From contig WION01000105.1 in the NCBI GenBank assembly GCA_015039365.1, forward strand, positions 62,001 through 126,000: a DNA stretch of 64,000 nucleotides, given 5' to 3'. Each line of letters opens with the position of its first letter. Position 1 is the stretch's first letter. Source of the stretch: Amanita rubescens (lineage: Eukaryota; Basidiomycota; Agaricomycetes; Agaricales; Amanitaceae). The notes below the pieces were generated by a model. It had not been told where the DNA came from and searched no databases. It was given only the letters and a program-made list of their open reading frames with translations. A program made the position numbers and the translations under genes. Shown here piece by piece: positions 1-12,819 of this stretch.

Positions 1-1044
1 ACTTCGTATAGACTCGTGCCGTGGACAGGGAAAAAATCCAAAAAGCCTCTCGGATTACCTTTCAGGTCATCAAACCTTAGCAAGGACATGCCTTTGTCTT
101 GATCATATTTAAACCTCGCTCTTTCTGCAACTGGGTTTGCCAGATACGCCGTCGGCGATCTGTTAATATTGGCATTAAGTACAGTAGTGTTGCCCACGCT
201 GAGCTTCCCTGGGGCAAGACTTTGATGCGCCCGCTGGACAGCTAAAACGCTTCCTTTGATAATAGCATCAGCTGTTTGATTGACGTATCCGAGTGCAGTG
301 ATTTGAGGCAACAGGTTCTCAAGATACCCGCCGACGCCGGAATGTTGATGTGTGCCGACAAAAGCAATGTTCTCATTCGTATAAAGGCCTGGATATTGTG
401 ACGATAACATTGAAACTATCGTCCTCCTGACACCCGTATCACCCATGGCGATATCTATTGTAGTTATTAGTCCATTATGAGAATAAAAGGCGCGGAAGCA
501 CGTGTGTATGCAGTTTGCTTCACATGATTATCAGGGACATTGGACTTGCCTGCATTTATAAATACGACTGTATTTGACGGTTGCGCAGCCTCGGCAATGA
601 TGAATGCTCGGCTTCGTTGCCGCATGTGTAAACCGGTGTCCACTTGAGGTAGGGAGGCGTATCCCTGGAATATGTTATATAGCGCTCCGACCGAACGTGG
701 ACAAAATTCACCATCATATTTGTCTCCACGATTGGCCTTCGTATACGCATCAGTAGGAAGATTCTTTTTAGTGTGTCAATAGAACATGCCCAGTGATATC
801 ACCAATTCCTATTCAAATTCAGAACGTGCAGCTCCACAACGAATTCATGATACTCACCCAAACCCAAAAGGTAATTAGCCGGAGCAGCTTGCACGGTCAC
901 GCCTACGTTGCCGCGGAAGGATCCAGATGCTAATAATGCACATATGTACCAATAGGCGTTTCTCATCGCGCTATGCAGGGAGCGTGAAACCTTGAGGATG
1001 TCGAACGGAAGTGCCTCGTATTCAACGTCAAGAGGGAACGGCAT
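1..1044 (-). CDS. Neutral/alkaline ceramidase, N-terminal part (runs off window start)
   Basis: Hydrolyses ceramide to sphingosine and fatty acid; family members are secreted or membrane-associated zinc amidases. Exons read on the minus strand are 1044-858, 808-790, 736-712, 664-550 and 454-<1. Joined, they give the family hallmarks in order: GIGDITGPIVETNMMGYA, a RQRSRAFIIAE stretch, FINADIAMGDTGVRR, the zinc-ligand motif GTHQHSG, NINRSPTAY and DKGMSLLRFDD. The start at 1044 is the longest; an ATG at 966 would put a hydrophobic, signal-like segment at the N-terminus. Two of the four introns (789-737 and 549-455) need GC donors (GCATGT and GCAAGT). The catalytic and C-terminal remainder lies outside the window. 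Family assignment is strong; exact start is uncertain. Confidence 0.88.
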
Positions 1045-1349
1045 TTCGGAATGGCCGTGGCTTTAAAGGGCAGTTAGTGGCGTCGGTATCATGTGCAGAT
1101 GCTATATTAAGCCTGTTGCGAGTGCACGATAAAGCTGTTGGCAGTGGATAAGAGTCGGACGACTTGAGCCTGTTGCGGATGCTGTTGGCAGCGGACAAGA
1201 CGGTAACACGTGCATCCGAAATCTCTATTATCGCTATTTTCGTGCTTGGCAGCTTGGGAGATTCGGTGTTTAATCGCTATTTGTCACTTCCTTGTGATCC
1301 AAACACTCTTTTTTTGGCAGTGGCGGCTTGGGCCAAAGTTCAGCGCGAT
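1045..1349. other. Divergent intergenic region with imperfect direct repeat
   Basis: The 305 bases between the ceramidase start and the UTP20 start should hold both promoters. A sequence beginning GCCTGTTGCG and containing GCTGTTGGCAG occurs twice, at about 1112-1150 and 1168-1200. No further gene was seen. Confidence 0.5.
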
Positions 1350-4300
1350 ATGGAGGGTGAACAGAGGGTGAAGCGCTTCAAGGTACGCTTTGACCGCAAC
1401 GCGTTCTCAAATACTTAACTTTATAATAGCACCAATCATATAAAGAGTTACTCAAGGATGTTCACGTACCTTCGACACTTGATCAAAAATACCTGGAAAA
1501 TGAGGACATTGAGGTTCGCTGGTATTATTTATGGGGGGGTCACACTAACAAATTACGATAGGACAATGACTCCCTCTTCCATTCGGGTTTGGATCACTGG
1601 AGACAGTTGAACCTTGCACTCAGTTTCCTCAAGTTTGCCAACAAAGTCGATCCGTTATGTCTTTCCATGCCGCTTTTGCTTCACAACTGGAAGGAGATCG
1701 TGAATTTGTGGATAGAGGCTACTCAACTTGCGGATGACGAAGGTCTTAAAGCACTTTTAGAGTATGTTCTCTCTTCCTCCCTGAGAAATTTATTGAATTG
1801 GGTAGCCTTTTCCAAAAACTTGCGGCAGACTTGCGTACCACCCTCCTTCCAGAGTATCGCAATCTCCTCTCTTTCCTGCTAGCGTTTCTTCCCAAGCAGA
1901 TCTCGACAGATGCACTGGAAACTCTCCTTGCTACGCTCGCCGCGTTCTTCAAGTACCTTCTTGTCCCATCCTTGCAATCCAGCTCAAAACTATTCGAAAT
2001 TACATGGGAAGAGCTATGCTCAACCTTGCCAAAATGCCTACCCGATATTCAACGGGCAATGGCAGAAGTGTGGGGCACGCTTCTACGACGCTTAAAGGGG
2101 AATGAGATGAAGGAAAAGGCGATGACGTTGTTGGCACAAAATCTTGAGGGCTTGGAAAATTCTTGGGCTACAGCATTCGTGTATGCGTGCAAGGCGAGCC
2201 TATATTCTACTCATGCAGATGTCAGCTCATTTTATTTTAGTCTGTTTCGCAAAGCCTGCATACATGCACTACGTCATTGTTGAAACCACTTCTTACATAC
2301 CATCTCACGTCCTCCACCGAACCGGAACTTACGCATACTTTGATCCGGAGATCACTGACGGCCTTCCTTCATCACGTCAAGGGTCCAGACCAATTCAGTC
2401 CTGTTGCTGCAATTCTCATCGACCAGTTGGACTCGACATTGCGACAGTACTCAGAGAGTTCGACTACAGACCAAGCCGATATCCCTCTAGACGTGCAACT
2501 GTGTCGTGTGCTAGAAGTTGTTGTTGTGCCCAGTTCCGTTCGGCAGGGGTCGCGACTCACTCGTAAGCAACTTGAACATCCTTCATCTTGAGATCGTCTA
2601 ACTTTACTTGTAGATTCGCAGCTCGAGCAGTTATTCAACCTTCTTCCCCTTCTTCCTTTAAAACCCGCAAGCTCTGATGAACAATTGCGCGCGGCTCTCT
2701 TACGGTTTACCACGGCGCTATATACGGCTTCTGATATGGCCCTTTGGTTAGGTTCTGGACGTCGCTTCCTCCAACGTTCCTGGGACGAAGCAGCTTCAGA
2801 AAAAGGCTGCGAATTCGTCGATGCTGATGTTGAAATGCAGCCAAGCACGTCCTCTGAGCATCAACAGTCCAATGCGCCATTCCAGGCCGGCAACATCTAC
2901 ACATCCTTTACCTTGCCGTTCCACGCATGTCTTGCAGAACTTTCTTGGGGAGGTTGGAAGCTTGTTGCGCTCCCTCTCGTCTTGAAACATACGTTACCAT
3001 TATTCACGAAAGTCGATCAGGAGAGAGTGGATGGACAAATATCTAGATTCATGCTTGCGTTTCTCGCGGCGCTCAAGCGCTCCAAAAAGTTAAGTCCTTC
3101 AGAGGTGGACATTGTATGGCGGGAGAGGTTAGAAAAATGGTGTATAGACAAGATATCTGCAAGGATGGACGAAGATGAATTTACGGAGGAGAGAGTAAGC
3201 AAAGTCATGTTTTCATGTTATTCCGTATCCGTATCTGATCCTGTGTAGGTGTCGGAGCTCAACGATATACTTGAACTCGCCACCTTTTTCTCTTCTGCAT
3301 TTTCAAAATCTATAGCCAAGTTGGCAAATAAAACCTTTCATGACACGTCTCCCTCAAAAGCCAACACTGCTTGGGTAATTGGTAGCTGCTTGCAGATCCT
3401 GGCAGGCAGCGGTGCATCAGAGTGGGTTGACGATGTGGACATTCTCGCGTGGACAGATGCTGTTACGAAAAGTTGGGCGTGGTCTGCAGAGGCGTTGGCT
3501 GGCCTCGTAAACATTTCTCCTCTTTTCTCAAGGTAATCGTTTTCCGGTCAACTCCTGCCCCGCTAATCAAGTCAAGTAGCAAATCTGCCTCTACAGTTTT
3601 GGCAGATGTCTATCCTTCTCTTCAAGCATCCTTGATGTCCCATTCACGTTCTCTCAGGCTCGCCGTGCTTCGGCTGCTCGATTCTCCCCTTGTTCAAGTT
3701 CCGAGCCCCATGGCGGAAGTTGTCAAACGATGCATACGAGCCGAGGAAGCATCGATTGATGTTCAGGGAGTGCGCGAGAGGATCGTTCGCATTGGTAGGG
3801 TCAGCTCAGTGGTAGCAGATGAGCAAGGGGCAGATGTTTGCGCGCGGTGGCTGATAGGTGAAACTTGCCATACTTGGTGGAGCGTTCTCTAACCTGGATC
3901 AATAGCCCAGCTCAAAGTTAACTTACGTCCTGTCTGGTCACCCGCTGCTGCAGCCATTTCTACCCTGACGGCGAAGCATGGTGATCTCGTCTGGCGCATT
4001 TTGTTTGAAGAATTAAGAGCTGCAACGATAAAAGATGCGGGGACCGGCAATATTGATCCGCTGCCTTCATGGGGTCTTCCTGATGATGGTAATCTAGATG
4101 ACCCTTGGGAGGAGGAACGAACTTGGCGTGATCCGAGCGCTCACAAGTTGCGGGCCACGGTAGCCAAGTGGGTTGCTGGTTCAGAGTTCTTGTTGGCGGA
4201 CCTTCGAAAGGTAGGGCTCGTTGCCGTGCTGAATTGGGGTGACTTATCAATCAACATAACATCCAGTCATTGCCAACTAGGGATAAGTTTGACGTACAGT

Positions 4301-7300
4301 CATATGAAGCGCAGCTCCTTTCAACTCTTGGTCAATGTTCTTCTCTCGCAGAAAAACACAATCGGGAGCTGGTTTCATTCTTCCTTTCGTTGACAAGCAA
4401 TGGCAATATCGACGCAATTGTTACCGAAGATGAAGCCCCACTTGTCCTTGTCCCAAAGCTACTCCCTCGGCCAAAGTTGTCCGCATATCTTAACCTATTC
4501 TCCAAGTTTTCCAATCCAAAAGCATTATATGCAACAGAGACTCTGCGCACCCTCTACATCGCGCTTCTTTCTCATCCCGATCGTTCTCTTCAGATCTTAT
4601 CCCTATCATGTCTACTCACCTACAAATCGCCTGCGCTACGCTCTCACGAAGGGAAAGTCAGATCGCTTCTCGATGACACTAATTGGAGAGACGAACTCAC
4701 GATGCTCAACATGAACGAATTGGAGCAAAACGAGAGAAAGGAAATGGTCGATGTTTTGATCAGACTATTATTCGGGAAGATGTTGGAGAAAAGAGGCCGA
4801 GCGCGGGGTGCGGATCGGAGAGCTGCAATCTTGACGGCGCTGGCGTCATGTGACGACGAAGAGCTTGGTCTTTTAGTGGAGTTGATGCTAAAACCTTTGG
4901 GCATCGATAGGACGAGCGGGACAGCGGCAGATTCTGCCAAGGTTGATCTGGATATGTTGTCGGAGAAGCAACAGACAGGTTTTTTGACTTTACTTGGAGA
5001 CGTGTTGAAGAATCTTGGGCCAAGGCTATTAAGATACTGGCCTGCGTTGATTTCAGCTGTTACTGGACTCGTAACCAACGCACACGAGAAAGTCGCTGGT
5101 TCGAATGATTCTGGGCCAAGTCTTGAAGAGCAAGTTGGGGACGACGATCATCAGGATGACGACAACAAGGAAAAGGATGATGAACCCAAGTCCTCAGGGC
5201 ACCCGATAAAGGTCTATCGCTCAATACGTCAACTCGGCTTGAAGAGGTTTGCCGATTTCTTCAAATGTCTGGTTTACTTTGACTTTGCACCCTTCCTGAA
5301 GTCTTCGTTTCCATCCTTCATTTCTCCACGACTCGCGTCTCTGGACAAAGAAAATACACAGGCCCCTTCAGCGTTGCTAGAGTTGTTCTTTACCTGGACT
5401 CAAGATGTTCGATATGTCCCTTACTTCATCAAGTATGATGCGCGAACATTACCCAGGGTTTATGACTGCTTGGTCGCAACAAATGTCAAACCTGCTGTCG
5501 TATCGCGGATATTTGACATTGTCAGCAATATTCTCGAGTATTCTGCATCCGATGAAGATATACGTGAACACGTCTTTAAGCCACATGTTTCACTCCTCCT
5601 GACAAACCTCTCGTTGCTCATCGAACGTTCTAAGACTCTGACATCCGTTTCAAGTCCTCTGGGCCAAAGGCAGATTAGCATCTTGTCATCCATAGCCCAA
5701 TACTTGACGGACAAGGACCAAGCATCGACTCTTGTTGGCCTGTTGCTTCCACTCTTGCGCCATCCAACGAAGACTGTACCTGAAAAAGTTAAGGTGGATC
5801 TTGTCAAGATCATAGGAGATATTATGCCTCTTGTTCCTGATCTCAGAAGTTCCAGTAGTGCGATGTACGAGAAAGTATATGCGTCTCTATCTATGCTTTT
5901 CCAGACATTGCGTTCTCGGCAAGGGAGGTTTGCACTTACATCCGCGTTTCGTCAATTGGCTAGTCTCAATCCATCACTCGAAGGCTTATCAACCCTGGTG
6001 GAGTCATTAAACGCATACTCAACAAAACGAGTCGAGGAACCTGATTTTGATCGCCGATTGACAGCCTTCGCTGACCTTAACGAAAATCTTTACAAGACTC
6101 TGTCTGCGAACGATTGGCTGCCTGTCCTTTACAACTCTATGTACTTCATCCAGGACCACGAAGAGTTAACCATCAGAAGTAATGGATCGTTGGCCATGAA
6201 GCGATTCATTGACTTCGTCGCGTCACCGCCATCACGCGATTTTGAATTCATTTTCCTTCGAATCCTGTGCCCTGGGCTGAAAAATGGGCTTCGATCAAAG
6301 AACGAGCTTGTTCGAGCCGAAATCCTGGGTATAATGGCACATGCGGTTGCAACGTGCGAGCAAATCGAGATGCTGAAGGATATGCGGGTTCTACTTGCCG
6401 GCGGAGACGAAGAGGCCAATTTCTTTAACAATATCCTTCACCTCCAGGTCCACAGGCGTTCGAGGGCACTACGCCGTCTCGCAGACTTCTGCGATGAAGG
6501 TCATTTCCGGAGCAGCCTCCTTGCTGATGTATTCGTACCATTGGTGGAAAACTTTGTCGTCTCTTCTACATCAGTCAGCCATCATCTCGTTAATGACGCC
6601 ATCCAGGCAATTGGGCATATGGCCAAGCGACTATCTTGGGCACCTTATCACGCACTAGTGCGTAAATATATCAAACTGTCTAAAGCCAAGGATGAGTCGG
6701 AGCGCGTTCACATCCGAACCCTGGTCGCCGTGTTAGATAACTTCCATTTCCCAATGGACGAGGTAGCCGAACCTGAAGCGGATGAAGCGGATGCAGAAGA
6801 GGCAGGTGAAGGCGATGCAGAAACCCGAAAAGAAGCCCGTGATACTGTTACTTTGATATCGAAGCCGATAACGGCACGTATTGCCGATGCAGTGAACGTG
6901 CGCTTACTACCCACGCTACTTGATCACTTGGAGAAGCACGACCCCACGACTGACGACAACGCGCGCTTACCGATTGCCATAGGTATTGTCAATGTGGCAA
7001 AGCACCTTCCGGAATCGACTCGCGAAATTCAAATCCACCGTCTCTTAACGATCATCAGCCAGATATTCCGCAGTCATTCACAAGAAACCAGAGACCTCGC
7101 TCGTGATGCTTTGCAGCGCATCGCCGTCACTTTGGGCCCCGCTTATCTTTCGCAGATAATTCGGGAACTGAGAGGTGCCCTCTTGCGTGGGCCGCAGTTA
7201 CACGTTCTAGCATTCGTGACACATGCTCTCCTTGTGCACGTAACCTCTGGCGAGCACGCAAAAGCCTTTGAAACCCTGGATGATTGTGTCAATGACGTTG

Positions 7301-9970
7301 CATATGTTTCGGCAGAAGTAATTTTCGGTGAATCCGGGAAAGATGTTCAGGCAGAGGACTTCAAGTCGAAGATGCGCGAAGTTCGCTTGTCGTCGTCCAA
7401 AGGTCTTGATTCTTTTACTATCATGGCGCGAGTCGCGACACCACCGAAGATCGGCAGCCTGCTTGCACCCTTGCGTTCTATTATGCATGAAACGGAATCT
7501 GCAAAGACCGTGAACCTGGTAGATGAAGTACTGAAGAGGGTAGCTGGTGGTCTCAATAGTAACAAGCATCTGGTTCCCAAGGAGTTAATCGTGCTGTGTC
7601 ACACTCTCATCAGTCAGAACTCGAAGTTCTTGCAGCAAGCTCCGAGCCGCCGCCGAAAGGGAAAAGAAAAGGATGACGCCATTGTGCAGATGAAGCGGGA
7701 TGTTGCTATTGAGACGGATCATTTCGCCAATAATTCGTATAGGTTTGTCGGTCATTTTTGGATGATATAATAATGCCTGACGCCCAAATAGGTTCGTTGC
7801 CTTTGGGCTTGATCTTCTCCACACGGCTCTGCGGCGTACGCGCTTTGACTTTGGAGATTCAGAAGTAATGAACAGGCTGAACTCAATGATCGTTGTCGTG
7901 GGCAATACTTTATATTCAACAAGTGCACTGGTTACTGTCCTCGGTTTGAGGTGTGCTGCAGGACTCTCAAAGTGCCCTCTGCGTTCATTGGAAAAGTTCC
8001 TTCCCATTTTCGTGAACCAAGCACTTGATATTGTCAAGCAAACGGGCAACACCGAGGCTGAAGTCGTGCAGGTTGCATTGAAGACGCTCGCAACCATTCT
8101 TCGGGAAGGACCTCCTGTACAAGTCAAGGAAAAGGATCTTGTCTACCTTCTTGAGTTATTGCAGCCAGATATCGAGGAGCCTTCTCGACAAGCATCCGTC
8201 TTTACGATGCTTCGAGCAATCGTCGCTCGGAAATTCGTCGTTCCGGAGATCTACGACATGATGGAGAAAGTTTCCGAGGTGATGGTCACTAGTCAATCCA
8301 CTCAAGTCCAAGAATTATGCCGCGGGGTGTTATTACAGTTTCTCCTGGATTATCCACAGGGCAAAGGACGGCTTCGAACGCAAATGTCCTTCCTTGCTAA
8401 GAATCTATCCTATGTCTTCGAAAGTGGCCGAAGGTCTGTGATGGAGCTTTTGCATGCCATGATATCAAAGTTTCAGGTGGATCTTATCCAAGAATACTCT
8501 GACCTTCTCTTTGTCGCACTGGTGATGGTGATTGCGAATGACGACTCTTCCAAATGCCGCGAAATGGCTGCGCAGCTAATCAAGTCTTTGTTTACGAGAC
8601 TCGATGAAAATCGTCGAAGGGTCATCTTTTCTCATCTTCATTCGTGGGCTGCACAACGGGATCGCATACAACTTGCACGCGTGTCGTCGCAAGTCTACGG
8701 GTTCATCGTGGAAGTATTGCAAGCTGATATTGCACCATACGTCAACCTCATTCTTCAGGATCTGAGGTCCGCTCTAAAAAACGCGGCTCAAGAAATGGAA
8801 AATGGAGCGGAAGAAGACGATGGGATGCAAGTTGATACCGAGTGGCAACTTTCCTACCACACGCTCTCAGTGCTTTTCAAAGTTGCGCGAGCTCTACCCG
8901 ATTCTAACATAACCAGCGACCAGATACCTTGGAACTATGTTAATGCTTTCCTTCTGTTTCCACACGCCTGGGTGCGTATGGCTTCATCGCGATTGCTCGG
9001 CCTCCTCTTCACTGCTGTTCCCGTTGCTATACCTCAACCTAATCTGCCGGAAGAGCACCCATTGTCTGCATCAGGGATGCGCGATGTAGCAGAAAAGACG
9101 TGCTTGCAGTTGAAAAGCGAACATCTAGATGAAGCTCTTAGTCTGCAAATAGTCAAGAATTTGTTCTACGTTAGCAAGTGCTTCTATTGTCTACCTATCA
9201 ATGAAGACGCAATTGAGAAAGAACACATCGTGGAAGTTGATGATGATGGGGACGATGCGGAAGAAGACCAGGGCGATCAGGAGGTAAAAAAGAGAAGTGA
9301 CCCATTGCCTTGGCTATTCTCGAAGCTGTCGTATCAGCTACGCTCCGCATATATTACTCGACGAAATAAGAGCGAGAACCCCGTATGTTTCCATAATTGA
9401 TTCGAGGTTTTTTTTGTTTTCTTATCCGAATTCAGGCGAATTGGAATCAGCAGCCATTGGCAATCTTGCGTTGGTTCGCTGCGATGACGTCTCACATGGA
9501 AGCACAGCGACTTGAGAAGTTCTTGGTCCACATTCTATCGCCTGTTTATCGATTGACGGAAGACGATACGATACGTGATCCACTTATGGGTATGTTTCGT
9601 GTCTCGTGATATTCCTACTGTCGAGAATTAACGTTGGTCATAGACGAAATCAAAACAATGGCGGTCGAGTTGCAAGATCTCGTTCAAAGCAAAGTCGGCG
9701 TTGTTAAATTTTCTAATGTCTACAGCCAAATCCGGCAGGGCGTTATGAATGTACGGAGAGACCGCAAGGCGACCCGGGCGCTCCAAGCTGCGAATAATCC
9801 CGAGGCAGCGGCCAAGAGAAAGATACGACAAAATTTGATGAAGAAAATGAGCAAGAAAAGGAAGGAACGAGCTTTTGCGTGAGTATCTTCTTGTTCTTTG
9901 TAGTTATAAGTGAACTAATTTACTGTGAAGGGATTCGAAGGGGGCAAGGAAGAGGAGACGAGAAGAGTAA
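1350..9970 (+). CDS. UTP20: U3 snoRNP-associated HEAT-repeat protein Utp20 (DRIM)
   Basis: A component of the small-subunit processome needed for 18S rRNA maturation in the nucleolus. I resolve 14 exons: 1350-1382, 1430-1513, 1562-1761, 1806-2193, 2241-2562, 2614-3194, 3249-3532, 3580-3857, 3906-4210, 4267-7742, 7792-9382, 9436-9589, 9644-9878 and 9931-9970. They sum to 7,971 nt, a clean 2,656-residue frame, close to the length of yeast and human Utp20. The N-terminus KRFKHQSYKEL followed by DHWRQLNLALSFLKF matches the family start; the body is alpha-helical HEAT-like repeat; an acidic linker occurs near 5140-5200 and 6765-6830; the C-terminus is highly basic (KKMSKKRKER, RKRRREE), as expected for a nucleolar protein. 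The fourth intron (2194-2240) appears to use a GC donor. The giant exon 10 is uninterrupted for 3.5 kb, unlike the intron-dense ends. Confidence 0.93.
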
Positions 9971-10105
9971 TTGCCACATCTAATTTATTACATTGCATTA
10001 TTATATACGACCGTAACTCATGCCCTGATTGAGCAGACTCTGGTTGGGGAGATTAGATAACATTCCCCAGATCCACGACGCCCTGCTCAGCTCCTACCTT
10101 CCAGG

Positions 10106-11011
10106 ATGAAGAAGACACACGCTAACGACACCATAATTGCTTTGCTACGGTCGCTCCCCCGCGCCGCCAGACTTGAGCGCAATGAACAAATCAAGCTCAG
10201 AAACCAAGAAAGGCAGATTGGACGCGCATATAGGGAGTCCGACCCCCTGCGCAACTATGACGGAGAACGCTACTCTTCCGACGAGTCTCTTTGCACTATC
10301 ACTGATGACGATGAAGGGAAACCTCCTGTCAGCTCTACTGCTCCTAGCAAACCCCTCTCGTCATGGCTGATGAGACTTCAGAAGCGCAAGCAAGATGACG
10401 ACCTCAACGACAATGTCGTGAATTCGGCCCTTCAGAGAGCTAGGAAACGTCATGCGAAGGAGGTAAACCCATCCGAGTCCATCCTACTCCCCGGCTTCAA
10501 CAACGTGCATTATGCGTTACTTTACACCGATTCGTACATCCCACTCTCTCTTTTCACCAATGCAAACTTGCGGACCATCGCTCTCGAGGGTTCAGCCCTT
10601 CCGACTAACAAAGTATATCTCAAAGAGAAGACCTATGTTCTCGATGTTCAGAAATTTGAATCGGAACACGGCTCCGAGGAGGATTTGACCTATTTACAAT
10701 GGGTTCAGGCGTCGGAAAACTACATAAGATTCTTCGAGTCTTGTGGCGAATCCGGCGTAGCCCAGGCCACCCGCTGGAAGAACCATTTCGATTTCCTCAG
10801 AAGGCGTGTTGACACTATTGAAGACTTTCCGGCTGTCAGAGCCCTGGACATCAGGTTTAGGAAAGACTACGTCCCCAAGCCTTTTGCCTTCAGCATTGCG
10901 CTATACAACTGGGAACTAGAAAAGACTATCCAATCGGTCCAGCTCCAGAACTTCAAAGCCCGCGCTGAAAACGTTCGACGCAACAAGAAGTTCAATCGTA
11001 GCTACACCTAA
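10106..11011 (+). CDS. Unrecognised 301-residue protein, intronless
   Basis: A single open frame from ATG 10106 to a stop at 11009-11011. Residues 20-50 are rich in R, E and Q; residues 55-75 are acidic (SSDES, DDDEG); a basic patch follows (MRLQKRKQDDD, RARKRHAKE); the C-terminal 150 residues look folded and include DFLRRRVDTIEDFPAVRALD and a YNWELEKTI stretch. No signal peptide, membrane segment or catalytic motif is evident. The absence of introns in an intron-rich genome, plus a basic N-terminal half and folded C-terminal half, fits either a lineage-specific nuclear protein or a domesticated retroelement-derived ORF. I do not recognise the family. Confidence 0.65.
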   Translation: MKKTHANDTIIALLRSLPRAARLERNEQIKLRNQERQIGRAYRESDPLRNYDGERYSSDESLCTITDDDEGKPPVSSTAPSKPLSSWLMRLQKRKQDDDLNDNVVNSALQRARKRHAKEVNPSESILLPGFNNVHYALLYTDSYIPLSLFTNANLRTIALEGSALPTNKVYLKEKTYVLDVQKFESEHGSEEDLTYLQWVQASENYIRFFESCGESGVAQATRWKNHFDFLRRRVDTIEDFPAVRALDIRFRKDYVPKPFAFSIALYNWELEKTIQSVQLQNFKARAENVRRNKKFNRSYT

Positions 11012-11191
11012 ATGCTGAGGGAGCTGTAGTGGGCAATCGGTGAGGGAAGCAAGGACCATGGCATTTTCATCGTTTCGGAGTAATCAAGAAGTTTATAATT
11101 GCCAAAGTTCAAAGTTTGGACCTGAAAGAATAGTAGTATATGAACTCTTTTAATCGTATGCCCAAAAGTCCAAAGATACTAAACACGCATG

Positions 11192-12169
11192 TCATGATAG
11201 GTCCATAGGACCTTCACCTTCTGCAGGGAAACACAGTTCGCTCTCTTCCGCAACTGCCTCCTCATCATCCTCATTCCAGTCACTCGTCGTCTCCCATTCA
11301 TTTTCAAATTCAATATCAATCGGAAGTTCTTCCTGTCCCTCCGGGGCGTCGGTTAATGGCAAGAACGACGCGAGTGTCGATGAGAGATGCGAAGAGATAT
11401 TGTGAGAAATAGGTTGAACCCATCTCCGCTCTCTCAGCCGTTTATGCCTCTCGCGATCTTCCTCTATCCGCTTGAACACGTCATTCCGCGACAGCGTCGT
11501 TGTACTAGTTCTTTGCTGTTGTTGTTCCGCCGTAACGTCGTTCCGTTCATTGAGAGATCCAATGACTTCGTCAACTTTTTGCGGATCAATGATTCGTTTG
11601 CTTCGCCAATTCTCGAGTATCTAGGGGAAACGATGTTCAGTATATGGTCGAGGAACGTAAACGGGTTGAAGTACCTGCTTTGTGCTGATAAGGTTTGGAA
11701 GGCCTTGCCTACCTGCTGGTACGACGCAATCTACAATCTTTGCTACATCTCGTGCGAGATAGTCGACGTATAGCCCAGCATTGGCTTTAGCGCTCGTCTC
11801 GGAACTAATGGAGTTCGACCGAGATTTAACAAGCAAGCATGCTTCACATAATGAATCGAGAAAGTAGAGGATGTTGATGCGAGCATTGATGGTGCCCTAA
11901 TGGTTCTTGTCAGTACGATATAATACTATAAACGAAAGCTTCCACACCTTCTGACATTCCTCGACAACGCAATCCCACAGATCTTCTCCGCAGGGAGGGA
12001 AATATTTCACGGCAAACCCGACGACTTTTTGAATCGACTGTTGTGAGCTGTGCTAAATGAGCATTCGAATGAATACTAGTAGGGCGAAATTTAGGAGTTT
12101 TACTCACGCGTTGAGTTTCCGTAGGAGGTTGAGAAATTGCATTCGCACTTCAAATGGGTCCATTGTCAT
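11192..12169 (-). CDS. CTK3: CTD kinase subunit gamma (Ctk3)
   Basis: Subunit of the CTDK-I kinase complex, which phosphorylates the Pol II C-terminal domain during elongation. Exons on the minus strand are 12169-12108, 12047-11948, 11896-11675 and 11620-11192, giving 270 residues. The N-terminal CID-like domain starts MDPFEVRMQFLNLLRKLNA and continues through FPPCGEDLWDCVVEEC and NILYFLDSLCEA; the C-terminal helix FKRIEEDRERHKRLRERRW is the conserved Ctk3 tail. An acidic region (residues about 230-265) follows. The start could be 12169 or the ATG six bases downstream (MDPFEV, 12163), which is the usual start in this family. A poly-Q/T linker precedes the C-terminal helix. Confidence 0.92.
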
Positions 12170-12819
12170 TGGGGGGTCGGAGGTGGGTGATCGAGTTGTT
12201 TGAAACGGGGGGTGCGTCGAAACAAAGACAATGTAACTGATATTTCGCATGCTCAATATTGTTGATTCGCGGTCGTGTCATATCGATGTTATACACGGGT
12301 TATCGAATGTGCAGAATCATTAGTACATACAAACTACACATGGCAAAAAAGCCTTGGGCCTGTCGTCGTTATCCGAGTTGCTAAATGGAGAAGTTATCCA
12401 AATATGTCTGATTGGGCCTCAGAGCTACCCGGTTCCTGGGGGGTCAGCACAGCCTCGTGAACTTATAGTCCCGGTGCGCTCTCCGAGTCGACCCTTTGAC
12501 ACGCACCCTGATTTCACTGTGCTCTCAAGATCTCAACTTATCTTGACCAACTTAACCAGTTGTAACTTGTTGCCTCACCTGACACACCATTGATCTCGCC
12601 CTACACACCTTCTACACCTCACGTGCCAGTCATATAATTGAACTCACACTGCCTGCGGCTGATCTAGACAGACAACATCTGGTATCACCTCCATCAAGCC
12701 CAGTACACAACTCTTTTTGCTTCACAATCACTCTATTTTCCATTATCTCTGGTGAACATTTCCATTTCACTGCCCTCTCAATCAAATAATATGATCCTAA
12801 TCCTAGCACAACATCAGCC
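12170..12819. other. Divergent intergenic region
   Basis: 650 bases between CTK3 (-) and the GTPase-like gene (+). Promoters for both should lie here. The second half (12480-12800) is C/T-rich and AT-rich on the plus strand, and could include a 5' leader. I see no further gene. Confidence 0.4.
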
